From positions 124,001 through 188,000 of the forward strand of contig JAATGM010000042.1 in assembly GCA_015654675.1 (NCBI GenBank): a stretch of DNA of 64,000 nt. The letters run 5' to 3'. The translations under genes and the position numbers were made by a program. The stretch's first letter is position 1. Every line of letters begins with the position of its first letter. The stretch comes from Planctomycetota bacterium. Lineage in GTDB: Bacteria > Planctomycetota > Phycisphaerae > UBA1845 > UTPLA1. This document shows, piece after piece, positions 10,277 to 20,700 of this stretch. The notes beneath the pieces are model-generated. The model saw nothing but the letters and a program-made list of their open reading frames with translations, made no database searches and was not told the origin of the DNA.

Positions 10277-10702
10277 ATGTCACCCAATGCATTGCCCAAT
10301 CTCTCGGTTTCCGAATTTCACGGTCGCCAGCGCGTCAGCTCTGGCGCACCGTGGGAGGCAAAAGTCGGTTACAGCCGGGCCGTCCGCGCCGGACAGAACA
10401 TCTTTGTCACCGGAACCGTTGGCAGAACTCCCGATGGGGCATATCCAAACGCCGCCGCCGATCAGGCACGCCAGTCGTTGCGAATTATCGAGGCCGCGCT
10501 GAAAGCGCTGGGCAGCGGGCTTGAGGATGTCGTTCGGACACGAATATTCGTCACCGACATTGCCGAGTGGCAGGCCATCGGCGCCGTCCATGCGGAGTTC
10601 TTTGCGACGACGCGTCCTGCAACAACGATGGTTCAGGTGGCCAAGCTCATCGACGACGAGGCAAAAATTGAAATTGAGGCCGATGCGATTGCGAAGGCCT
10701 GA
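10277..10702 (+). CDS. RidA/YjgF/YER057c/UK114 family protein lacking the usual arginine
   Basis: 141 residues from the ATG at 10277, chosen because AAGGAG sits five bases before it. The fold is clear: FVTGTVGRTPDG, QARQSLRIIEAALKALGSGLEDVVRTRIFVTDI and KIEIEADAIA. True RidA enzymes hydrolyse reactive enamines or imines from PLP enzymes using an Arg in the PARSCVEV segment; here the aligned segment reads PATTMVQV, so that Arg is Thr. The protein probably belongs to a Rid subgroup without deaminase activity, or with a different reaction. Confidence 0.9.
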   Translation: MSPNALPNLSVSEFHGRQRVSSGAPWEAKVGYSRAVRAGQNIFVTGTVGRTPDGAYPNAAADQARQSLRIIEAALKALGSGLEDVVRTRIFVTDIAEWQAIGAVHAEFFATTRPATTMVQVAKLIDDEAKIEIEADAIAKA

Positions 10703-10728
10703 GCCAGTCGCCGCGCCGAAACAAGCTC

Positions 10729-10884
10729 TCAGTCTTCTTCCGATTGCAGAACGCGCTGGTGTTCGTTGACCTGCTGCTGATCGCGCGGGCAACCCGCGGA
10801 AAAGACGAGTCCGCCGAGTGTAAGCAACGCGAAGACAGCGGCTTTGCGCCTCCATCTGCGATCGCATCGGACTCGTTGCTTCAT
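10729..10884 (-). CDS. Small lipoprotein, unknown function
   Basis: 51 residues from the ATG at 10884, preceded by an AAGGA-type ribosome binding site. An Arg-rich start (RRWRRK) is followed by a hydrophobic run and the lipobox VFSAGC; only about 20 residues remain after the modified Cys (PRDQQQVNEHQ...EED). It would be a very short outer- or inner-membrane lipoprotein. It is divergent from the ion-channel gene. No family recognised. Confidence 0.55.
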   Translation of the reverse strand: MKQRVRCDRRWRRKAAVFALLTLGGLVFSAGCPRDQQQVNEHQRVLQSEED

Positions 10885-10999
10885 CTTCGATCCTTCCGCC
10901 CAGGTCCGCCGCATTCTATAGCCCATCATGAGCCGCGGCGAAGCTCGCTTGTTTCCACCCGGGACTGACCGCAGAATCCCGCCTTCACCACCGGCTGCA

Positions 11000-11737
11000 A
11001 TGTCGCTCCCGGCTGATCCGAGTATCGCTTTGACCAAGCCCGATCTGACAGTTCGACCGAGTCGACCGCCGGCCAAGTTCACACTTTTGTTCCTTTCGCT
11101 CATTTTGCTTTTCGTGCTCTATCCCGTGGCGTCCGAGCTCGGACAAGGCGCCGCACTACTGGACATCAGCGGGAGCGTGATTCTGCTCGCGGCTGTTTAC
11201 GCCATCGCGCGACAGAGACGTGCCAAGTGGGCGGCGGTGATCATGGCCTCGATCACGCTCTTCGCAAATTGGGGCGGAAACATCGCGCACAGCCGAATCC
11301 TCGACCTGGTCACGTGCGTCGCATACGCGGCATTCTTCGGATTCGCGGCCATCGTTATCACCCGCAACATCCTGTCCGAGCAACAGGTAACGTTTGACGT
11401 TATCCTGGGCGGTGCATGCGTATACATGATTCTGGGCCTGATTTGGGCCAACCTCTTCACGCTCATGGCGTTCCTGCAAACGAATGCGTTTAGCGGTGCG
11501 GGTGTACAGGCCGAGATTCTGCGCGAGCAGGCGAGTTGGTTCTCAGCCGACAACGCCGATCTGATCTATTTCAGCTTTACAACGCTATCGACGCTGGGTT
11601 ACGGCGACATCGTCCCCGCCAGCCATGCAACGCGAAGTCTGGCCGCTCTCGAGGCGATCCTCGGTCAACTTTATCTGACGGTGCTCGTGGCGAGATTAGT
11701 CGGGCTGCACATCGCCCGGGCGACCAAGAAGGATTGA
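11000..11737 (+). CDS. Potassium-channel-like membrane protein (Ion_trans_2)
   Basis: About 245 residues. Four hydrophobic helices (starting FTLLFLSLILLFVLYP), a fifth helix (VILGGACVYMILGLIWANLF), then the pore loop TTLSTLGYGDIVP with the potassium selectivity signature, and a final helix LAALEAILGQLYLTVLVARL. The selectivity filter TLGYGD predicts a K+ pathway; no RCK/TrkA-N regulatory domain follows. The start is uncertain: ATG at 10928 is also possible and neither has a clear ribosome binding site. Confidence 0.85.
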   Translation: MSLPADPSIALTKPDLTVRPSRPPAKFTLLFLSLILLFVLYPVASELGQGAALLDISGSVILLAAVYAIARQRRAKWAAVIMASITLFANWGGNIAHSRILDLVTCVAYAAFFGFAAIVITRNILSEQQVTFDVILGGACVYMILGLIWANLFTLMAFLQTNAFSGAGVQAEILREQASWFSADNADLIYFSFTTLSTLGYGDIVPASHATRSLAALEAILGQLYLTVLVARLVGLHIARATKKD

Positions 11738-11758
11738 TCCGATTCCGGGAGGCCGATC

Positions 11759-12523
11759 TTAAGCAGCGCTGACGGCAACCGGCGTGAGCTGCTCGATCCG
11801 ATTCATCACGGCGCGAACGGCCTGGTCCCACCCCGAGAGCGTCTCGTCCATTTCGTATCGAAGGATGTCAGCCGTCAGCACAAGATCGCCGTTCTCAAGC
11901 GCGTCGCGCAGTAGGCGGAGCTGGCCCACCACCGACTCGAGCCAGTTCGGCAGAGGGCCGCGGTCCACGCAGATCTCAGTAAGATCAATCGCGAACAAGT
12001 TGGCGGATTTCGTCATGGCATCGGCCGTGCTCGACCATGCCGCGAGACACTCGCCAAGGTGTTCCATGGCGTCCTGCGTGCGACCCTCGTTCAGCAGATC
12101 GGCGATGATCGGCCGGGCCTGATCGCACTCGACACACGCCGCAGCGGCTTGTCGCAACGTCTCGATCACGGTCGATCGCGCATCGACCGACGACAAGTCC
12201 AGTCGCCGGTACGTCTCGGCCCCTGCCCGCAGCACCTCGTCCAATTCGTTCTGCGGCACATCCCGGCCATCCGCCCGTATGCCAATCACGAGCCGGCCGC
12301 TCCGCGACATACGGTCGCGCAAGCCGCCGATGACGTCGCCAATGGTTGTGCGTGGTTGCAGCTTCAGTTCGGTCAGCAACGAATTGTCGAGGTAAATTTC
12401 GATGGGGGTATCCTCCAGAGGCGCGGCGCCATCGCTTCGCCCCTTCCGAATCTTTGAGTTTGCTCTAGGAAAGAATGGTCCGCAGCAGCCAGATGCCGGC
12501 CAGTCCGCAAGCCGCGGTGCCAC
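11759..12523 (-). CDS. Protein of unknown function; start codon unclear
   Basis: The frame is open from 12523 (254 residues), but this overlaps the end of the upstream gene by 59 bases, and the convincing protein begins near 12415 with a beta-rich stretch, IEIYLDNSLLTELKLQ. No ATG, GTG or TTG lies in frame there; a strong GGAGG is followed eight bases later by ATC (12403-12405). The remainder is helical, with CVECDQARPIIADLL and LPNWLESVVGQLRLLRDALENGDLVLTADILRYEMDE-like pattern. It follows an acidic tail-anchored protein gene and probably shares its transcript. No family recognised. Confidence 0.65.
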   Translation of the reverse strand: MAPRLADWPASGCCGPFFPRANSKIRKGRSDGAAPLEDTPIEIYLDNSLLTELKLQPRTTIGDVIGGLRDRMSRSGRLVIGIRADGRDVPQNELDEVLRAGAETYRRLDLSSVDARSTVIETLRQAAAACVECDQARPIIADLLNEGRTQDAMEHLGECLAAWSSTADAMTKSANLFAIDLTEICVDRGPLPNWLESVVGQLRLLRDALENGDLVLTADILRYEMDETLSGWDQAVRAVMNRIEQLTPVAVSAA

Positions 12524-13307
12524 ATGCAGTTGTGAGCATGAGCTCCCAGCGGAAACGCGTCAAAGCGGCCGCCGAGTCGCCGAACGGCTCGCCCGGCTTC
12601 CAGTTCACGCGGGTTGGCTGAAGTTGACCGCTCCCCACACGCACGGGCGGGGGTGCCTTCTTTTCAGACGCCTGCTCAGGTGCTGCGGCGACGCTCGGTG
12701 TACTCACAGGTGCCGGGCGCTGAGGCGCACTCACAGCGGCCGCGATCACCGGCGTGACGGGCTTCGGCAGCTCAATTCGGGCGGCCGCGGCTGGAACAGC
12801 CGGCGCCTCGTCCGGGAGAATAAACCGCGAAGGCCGGCTGATCGGCCGCAGATCGGCGGTTGAGAAGATGCTAGAACTGGCGGTGACCGGAACAGGAGCA
12901 ATCACCGGGGCGGAATCGATCACCGGCACGACTGGATCGACCGTAGCGCTGGGCTTCGATGAAGCGGCTTCGACCGCCTCGTCCTGATCGATTTCCAGCG
13001 TTGTATCATCCGTCGCCGGCTCGACCAGATCGACGGAAACGTCGGCTTCCGCGTCCTCTACGAGCGACAAGGTCGCATCATCATCAGCGTCTTCCACATC
13101 CATGCTGGTCGATGCCACGCTTTCTTCGGGCAGAACCAGGGTTAACGCCGGCTTGTCCGAGCAGTTGCTGAACGACAGGTCGCCGGCTTCCGCCGAATCT
13201 TCATGCAGTGAAAAGAGCGATGCCGTGGATTCCCGCGGCGTCGCCTTCACGACGGATTCAGTTGACGCGTTTGCATCAGGTTCGATTGACTTGGCATGCT
13301 CCATCAT
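12465..13307 (-). CDS. Acidic Pro/Ala-rich protein with one C-terminal membrane helix
   Basis: 280 residues from the ATG at 13307, which follows GGAGG by eight bases. The first 120 residues are strongly acidic (Asp/Glu/Val/Ser-rich), the middle is Pro/Ala-rich and probably disordered, and the end is a hydrophobic helix (LTTACGTAACGLAGIWLL), suggesting a tail-anchored topology with a long cytoplasmic, disordered arm. The gene at 32300-33064 has the same architecture. No family recognised. Confidence 0.7.
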   Translation of the reverse strand: MMEHAKSIEPDANASTESVVKATPRESTASLFSLHEDSAEAGDLSFSNCSDKPALTLVLPEESVASTSMDVEDADDDATLSLVEDAEADVSVDLVEPATDDTTLEIDQDEAVEAASSKPSATVDPVVPVIDSAPVIAPVPVTASSSIFSTADLRPISRPSRFILPDEAPAVPAAAARIELPKPVTPVIAAAVSAPQRPAPVSTPSVAAAPEQASEKKAPPPVRVGSGQLQPTRVNWKPGEPFGDSAAALTRFRWELMLTTACGTAACGLAGIWLLRTILS

Positions 13308-13613
13308 GGCGATTACCTCCGCGGCTCCGCCGCTGAACGCCGGAAATGAAGATCGGCGCTTCCATTCGTATCGACTCCGGCCAGATCGGTGCTTTATCGG
13401 AAGTACAGTTCGGAGGTAAGTTTGAACATGGCAATAGTGGCTAGAAGGCGGATGCTCATGCCAGTCCTTAGATTCGCATCGAGCGGGCTTTGCGCGCCCC
13501 CAACGGCCGCTGCGACGAGCGCAGGGCGCGAGTCGGCAGAATCTGCGTGGTAGCGATCTGGCTCGCGGCGGCCGTCTTTCGGGCGGCGCCAATCGAAACT
13601 AGAATGCGATCGT
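13308..13613. other. Gene-free stretch upstream of tRNA-Arg
   Basis: About 306 bases between the start of the acidic tail-anchored protein gene and tRNA-Arg. It must hold the promoter of the minus-strand gene and probably that of the tRNA. I see no convincing gene, repeat or hairpin in it. Confidence 0.5.
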
Positions 13614-13687
13614 GCGCCCGTAGCTCAGCTGGATAGAGCAGCGGTTTCCTAAACCGCAGGTCGTAGGTTCGAATCCTATCGGGCGCG
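13614..13687 (+). tRNA. tRNA-Arg (CCT)
   Basis: A complete 74-nt cloverleaf. Acceptor GCGCCCG pairs with CGGGCGC; D arm GCTCAGCTGGATAGAGC; anticodon arm GCGGT-TTCCTAA-ACCGC with anticodon CCT; T arm with GGTTCGAATCC; discriminator G. CCA is not encoded. Confidence 0.97.
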
Positions 13688-13774
13688 ATCGCAACTCCCG
13701 CCCACGCCAATAGGAATTCCACGTCAAATTGGGTATTCTGGGACCTGCGGTCAGTGGAGCGGAGGGCGTCGCAC

Positions 13775-14437
13775 ATGCCTGGCGACTTGCGACCCAGTAA
13801 TCCGGGGCGTGTCAGCGATCACACGATCCAATTACTCCTCACCAAGCACGAAAAACACCTCACCGACTATCTCCAGCAGCGCATCCCCGCCCACCTGCGC
13901 GGCACGCTGGAACCCGAGGACATCCTTCAGGAAATCCGCGCCGCCGCCTGGAATCGGCGCGACACCTTTCGAAGCGTTCATCCCTCGTCCTTCGACCGCT
14001 GGATCCGCGCCATCACGGATCGCAAACTGCTCGATCTGAAAAAATGGGCCGGCCGGGCCCGCCGCGGCGGCGCGGGACCGAACCGCACCATCAACCTGGC
14101 GACGGTCGATTCGGCCGCGCCTCCACTCGCGACGGCCACGAAGACGCCCAGCCGCGTGGCGGCCACCCGCGAGGCCCTGAGTGAGCTGAACGCTGCCTTG
14201 AGTAAGTTGCCGGACGACCTCCGGCAGGCGTTTCTGCTCTGCGAGATTGAGGGCCACTCCCTCGAACAGGCCGCAGCCGCAATGGGTCGGACGCCGTCGG
14301 CCGTCCGAAGCATGCTCTACCGCGGGCGGGCCAGGCTGCGCGCATTGCTCGGCGACCCGGGGCGATTGTTCAGCGATTCCGGCATCGCGGTCGCCAAAAA
14401 CGAAGTGAAATCCGCTGATTCGCAGAGCCGTCACTGA
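13775..14437 (+). CDS. ECF-type RNA polymerase sigma factor
   Basis: 220 residues from the ATG at 13775 (GGAGG nine bases upstream). Region 2 is visible at LEPEDILQEIRAAAWNRRDTF and FDRWIRAITDRKLLDLKKW, and region 4 at LPDDLRQAFLLCEIEGHSLEQAAAAMGRTPSAVRSMLYRGRARLR. This is the extracytoplasmic-function class, of the planctomycete type without a membrane anti-sigma gene next door. The next gene is the giant RHS protein on the same strand 312 bp away, so it could control it, but that is only a guess from position. Confidence 0.9.
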   Translation: MPGDLRPSNPGRVSDHTIQLLLTKHEKHLTDYLQQRIPAHLRGTLEPEDILQEIRAAAWNRRDTFRSVHPSSFDRWIRAITDRKLLDLKKWAGRARRGGAGPNRTINLATVDSAAPPLATATKTPSRVAATREALSELNAALSKLPDDLRQAFLLCEIEGHSLEQAAAAMGRTPSAVRSMLYRGRARLRALLGDPGRLFSDSGIAVAKNEVKSADSQSRH

Positions 14438-14749
14438 CCGGTTCATAGCCCCCGGCCGTCCCAAACCTCTCCGATGACCCGGTTTCCCCGCGCGCATCGT
14501 CGCTAAACGTCGTCTCATGTCTCATGGTTGGAACCGCCGCGCGCCGGGGACCTACCTCTCCGCGCGCGGCATTCACGACTTCCCGACGAGCCCGTGGCAT
14601 GGCTCAACCAGAGTGGAGCGATCGGTCGCGGCACTAGTGCGCGTGCCGCGACCGCTCCGCTCTGCGGGAGCAACGAACACCCCCCGGATCGGGCTATCGC
14701 ACAACTCGGGAAACTATTGACCAGGTTTTGTTAACGAGGGAGCAGCAAG
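14438..14749. promoter_or_regulatory. Leader region of the RHS gene, no gene seen
   Basis: 312 bases between the sigma-factor stop and the RHS start. It ends with a GAGGGAG ribosome binding site seven bases before the ATG. A TTGACC lies at 14716-14721 but no matching -10 box is at the proper distance. No ORF with plausible coding character and no repeat were seen. Confidence 0.4.
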
Positions 14750-17700
14750 ATGAATTGCGGATCAGAGAAGCCTCCGATTCAGCCGCAGCGACCATCATCC
14801 ATGCGTTCAGCCCGGTCGGCTGTCGTTCTCGCCGCGCTCGCACTTGGGATCAGCGCCACACCGGCTGTATCGCAGTTACAGCCTCTCTGCCCCATTCATC
14901 TCAATCCTATCATTGACAACGTCGACCTCGAATCCGCGACGAGCGGCGACACGACTTGGATCAGCATCCCGATTAGTGGATCAAATGAAGGCGCCAACGC
15001 GGAATCGAGTAGCGGAGACAGCTACGTCCGCTCCCATGCTCAACTCATTTCTCAACCGGCCAGGTTCATCATTCAGCTAGATCAGCGCGTCGTTGCCGGC
15101 ACGTCGGGTGAAACGAATACAAGCAATGGACTCGTCAGCGTGGTCCTGAACGTCAGTGGCATCGACGCACAATCGTCGCCGGTAGAGCTCACGATCGACA
15201 CGTTCCGCACCATCACGCCGAACGCAAAATCCATCGGATGGGTCGCCTTTAACGATTCGTACAGATTTGTCGGCGATCGACCGTGGCAAGAACACAAGCA
15301 GGAAACCATCAAACTTGACTCGAACCAGACCTTGCCGCCGCTGGTCATAGAGGCATTCCTCGAGACAGTCGGCAAGTGCGGCGTAGATGTGACCACGACG
15401 ATGGTCGTCACTCCGCGCAGTTGCGGAGGCGGTGGCGCCGGCGAGCTTCCCATTAACTACTTACCGGATTGTCTCTTTGATGATCCGGGACCCTGGCCGT
15501 CGACCGGCAATTGGAAGGACTTCGACAATTCCGATGACTGCGGGGGCGCCGGAACCGGTGGAAGCGCTTTCGCCGGCGGAAGCGGGGGCGGCCCGAGCAA
15601 CGGCCCAGATGTATGGAACAGTACCGGCCCGGGCCTCCATGCGGACGTGGCAACTGGTGATGTATTCACGACTGTCCCCATTTTCGCCGTACAGGGCGAA
15701 GACCCGTCCAACCTCAGGTTCGAACTACGGTACAACTCGATCTGCAAGGACCGCGCTTCACCACTCGGCCCGGGTTGGACACACAACTTCAATCGCTACC
15801 TGGCCTATGAGCGTACGGCCAATAGCATCCAGACTGGCCGAATGGTTCTCTATGACGGAGTCGGACGGCGTCACGGCTTTCGATTCATAGAATTCGAAGA
15901 GTGCTGCGCCGATAGTTGCAACGGCGAAGTCTGCGGCTACGACGAATTTGGCAATTCCAAGTGTTGCTGCATTGCTATGTGCTTGTTTCGCGTGTACGAA
16001 CGTCCGTTCGGAAGAGACTTTGATCTTGGCCCCGCCAACACCAGCAACGGCGCACTCTTCGCTTCATTTCCAAACGGAGAGAAATGGGAATTTGCCGGCC
16101 CAGCAAGTCGGATTTCGAGAGTCATCGACCCGCGCGGCGGGTCCGCGATTTTCGCATACGCGAACGGCAAACTTGAAACCATCACCGACAAGTTCGAGCG
16201 AACTGCAACCTTCGAGTACTACGCCGATTCGGGACTACTCCACAAGATCCACCATCCCGATTCGCTCGTCACGACACTGAGTTATGAAAACGGCCGCCTA
16301 GCTACCGTCACAGATCCCGAAAACAAGACGACTTCATTTCAATACAACGATTCGCTAAATCGCCTGACGCGCGAGACCCTGAAGAACGGAACCATTTGGA
16401 ACTGCGCCTATCAGGACACAAACCCGGCTCAACGCACAATCACCGACTCGGCCGGCAACCAGATCGTCAGGATCAAATCCACAGGCTTCCCGCTTGTACC
16501 AACCGCAAATCGTCCAGTCGATTCCGTCACGCTCGAGGATGGCAAGGGTCGTACCTGGCAATATCAGCGAGATCTCTGGGGCCGAATCACCGGCTGGACA
16601 ACGCCTGAATCGCAACACACGCGATCGTTCGACTACCACACGACCTACAACGGCGGCGGCCAGGCGGTCTATTATCCCTATTATCTCGCTGACACGGGCA
16701 CCGAAATTGGCACACGCAACTACGCTCGAAACGACCGCGGCAAGGCGACGTCCATTAAGGATGCCTACAACCACGAAACGGAGCAGCGATTCAGCCACCT
16801 CAGTCGCGAATCGCTCATAACCGCCCGGCGCTCGCCCCGTGGTCTCTGGCGGACGTTCGATTATGACGAGATCGGCAATGTTCACATCATCTCCGATTGG
16901 CTGAACGAAGAAGATCACATCGATCGCACTTTCGACTACACCTGGCACGGCGGAACGGGCTGCCTGAAATCGCGCGTCTACACCGACGCTGACGGCCGCC
17001 AAACCAAGAACGAGTACGATTCCTCGGGCCGCCTGGTGCGGCGCACGCTCGGCTTCGGAACAGCAGACGCGGCGGTTACCGAATTTGAGAATGACACGAT
17101 GGGCCGGCGGACGATGGAGAAAGTCCATCGAGACGCGACGACCACTATCCAGACGAAGTTTGTTTATGACGGAATGGGACGGTTGACCGATCGTTACGAT
17201 GACTGGACCGGGGCCAATCCCTCCGCAAACCATACCCAATACGAGTACGACGGTCACGGACTGTTGCTCCGCATCACGAATCCGCGCGGCGTCAAGACCA
17301 GTTTTCATTATGACCTGCGCAATCGAGTCGATCTTATCACCGAGGACGAGGGGGGAAAGAATTACGAAACACATGTCCAGTACGACGGGAATGACAATGT
17401 TTGGAAATTCACGGACGCGCTGAATCGGGTCTCGATTTTTGAATACGACGGCGAAGACAACCTCGTTCGATCGATCGACGCCGGCGGATATGAAACACTC
17501 CTCGGCCGTAACGCCGCCGGTCAGGTCACATCCATCAATCGACAACGCAGTCTTACCAGCAGCGAGCGCGACTTTCGCACCATCGTTTATGACCTGCTCC
17601 AGCGCCCGCTCTATATGCGCGTCGCTCCCTCTACGAACGTGGAGGCACTCACCACAATCGATTACGACGGTGTGCCGAATTGCGGCTGCTCGCCAGCCAC

Positions 17701-20700
17701 GCCCGGCAGACCGCTCATTCACAAGATCATAGACCCGACGCAAAAAGTGTCGTACCGCTACTACGACGAACTTGACCGGTTGGTGAAAGTCGTACGTAAA
17801 GTAGCCGACACGGCCGACAACGGCGGCGACGCCGACGATGCGATCACACACATCGACTATGACCTGGAAGGCAACATCACCGGAATCACCGGGCCAGAGG
17901 GCGAGCACGTCGAGTATGTTCGCGACGCGGCAGCAAACGTCCGTGCAATTCGTGCCATTGGCGATACTTCAACGGGCGATCTCTCCAAGACGCTGACCTA
18001 CGACGGCAGCGGAAACATCAAGTCGATCTCGCTTCCGAACGGCAACGTCATTCAGCTGACCTACGACGGTTTGGACCGCCTCGAGACCGCAACCGATTCG
18101 ATCGGCTCCGTCGGCGAAATTGGATACGACGACAATGGCAACGTCACTACGTGGACCGACGGCCGCGGCGTCTCGCGTCATTTCGCATACGACACGCTCG
18201 ATCGACTCGAAAAGGTTTTTGACGCCGATGCGCCAGCGCCACCAAGCGGACCGCATACCGAGATAGGATACGACGCGGTCGGCAATCGCAAATGGATCGT
18301 CGACAAGCTCAACAAGCGTACCGAATTCACCTATGACTCGCTGGACCGACTGACGCAGACCACTGAGGACGCAACTGCGTCGCCGCCGCCTGCGAGCGAC
18401 ACCGCCAACACTCACACGACGATCGCGTATGACGGCGCCAGCCGGACGACCTCGTTGATCGATCACGACGGCAACGAGACCAAGTACACCTACGACGCTG
18501 CGGGCGGACTTCTTTCAACTTCGTACCCCAACGGCGGAACCGATGTCGTTCAGACACGTTTCAACAAGGCCGGGGACTTGGAATGGCGGAAGGACCAGCG
18601 CGGTATCGAAACGACCTATGGTTACAACGACCTGCATCAGCTCCGCGCTCGCACGTACCGGACTACGGCCGGTGCCGTCATTCGTGGCGAAGAATTCGGC
18701 CACGACCGTTCCGGACGGTTGAAACAGGCCGACCAGCTTGGCGGCATGCTGGTTGCCACGACGTATGACGTCCTTGGCCGGCGCGAGACAGAGACGCTCA
18801 CTTTTCCCGGCAATCCAACTGACGACTACACAACGACATTCAACTACATCGTCGGCCCGGCCGGCAGCACGCGGACGGTGCATTATCCGCACGGGCGGGC
18901 GGTCGTCGAAACACGCGACAAGCGCGGACGGCTCGGCGGCCTGACCAGCTCGGCCAACAGTGTCGCCGCCGCGTGGGACCATGATCTGGCGGATCGGCGA
19001 TTCGGGGCGCACCTCGGCGGCGTCATCAATTCGACGTTTGCGTTTGACGATCTCAACCGCCTGACGCGACTCACGCACGCCAAGGGTGGGGCCGTCGTTG
19101 AGGCGCTGATCGATCTCGAATATGGCTACGACCTGGTCGGCAATCGCACGTTCACCCGCGATCACCTTCGCACCAATCAGAGCGAGACGTACGTCAACGA
19201 TCCGCGCGACCGGCTGCGCAAGATGGAACGCGGGGCGCTCAACACCGCCGGAACCAACATCGATACGCCGCTGGTCGACGCCGTCCGGCCGGCGCGACAG
19301 GACTGGACACTCGACCGCCGCGGCAACTGGGGCCAGACGCAGGAGATTCGCAACGGCTGGACCGCGCCGGCCCAGACGCGGCAGGCCGACGTCAAGAACG
19401 AGTACACCCTGCTCAGCCAGATCATCGCCCCGCCGGATGGCGTCTGGAACCAGGTGCCGGAGTATGACCTAGCCGGCAATCTGCTCTTTGAGCCGCGCAG
19501 CCCGCTGAGTGGCAATTCGACCGGAGACGTCGATTCCCTTCGCTACGCATACGACGAAGAGAACCGGCTGATCGAGGTCCGCCGCGACCAGGACAACGCG
19601 CTGCTGGCCCAATATGCGTATGACGCCCTCGGCCGGCGCGTGCAGACGCTGGATTACACCGCTTCGGCGACCTCGCCGTGCATCAATACTTCGTCGCCTT
19701 TGATGACGCGGCACCTGATGGCCGGGCTGCAGACGCTCGAAGAGACCATCCGCTGCACGACTAATCCGGGCGGGTCGGGCGACTTGCTCGTTCGCGAGTT
19801 CGTCTGGGGTGATCGCTTCCCTGAGCCGGTGGCGATGGTCACACATGGCTCGGTGGCGGGGCCAAGCGCGCCGGCGGCCACCAGCGTCTATTACTACCTG
19901 CCCGACATCCTCGGCAGCGTGCTGGCTTTGGCCGACGCGGCCGGCAACGTGGTCGAGCGCTACAGCTACGACCCCTACGGCCGAACGGCCATCGAGCGGC
20001 ACGAGACCAGCGGCGCCTGGACCCCCACGCCCGCGTCATCCTTCGGCAACCCCTTCGCCTGGACCGGCCAGCGCTACGACGCCCCCGTCCGCCTCTATCA
20101 CTTCCTCTTCCGCTCCTACAGCCCGACCCTCGGAAGATGGCTCCAACGCGATCCGGCAGGGTATGTGGATGGAGTAAATCTGTATGAAGGGGTGCGGTCG
20201 AGCCCGATTCGATTGGCCGACCCTCTCGGATTGGACTCGCTCGATCCACGTCAGCTTGGTGATGCGGGGGGCACACAGGGGGCAAACCGACGCGATCCTA
20301 TGGACGACGAAATCGCGGATTTAATGAACCGGTCGATGAAGACCAGGAAATGCAGCAATCGGGGGTACGTTCCCGACAAGGCTCAGCAGGCCGGACTCGA
20401 CTTGACGATGGGAGATCTGCGAGAAGCCCTCGCGGCTTTCGGCGATGGGGCACTTAAGACCGCTATCATCGCAGATCACATCAGTGACGTCTTCTTTGTA
20501 AAGGCGCTGGTGAAGGAACTTGCCACCCTTGGGGTTAAGATCGTCATCAAAGGTGGAAAGAAGCTTTTTCTAAAAGACGGAAAGGAACTGGCCGAAAAGG
20601 AGGCGATCAAGCTCTTAAAGCAGGCGGCCGGCGAGATTGAAGAGCACCATCTGCTGCCACAGGCAAAGGAGTTCACAGAATTCTTTCGAAGAGCAGACTT

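Noticed and set aside
16355-17908. 517-codon open frame antisense to the RHS gene
   Set aside because: It mirrors the regular YD-repeat codons of the RHS gene, shows no protein motif and has no ribosome binding site; the sense frame is plainly coding.
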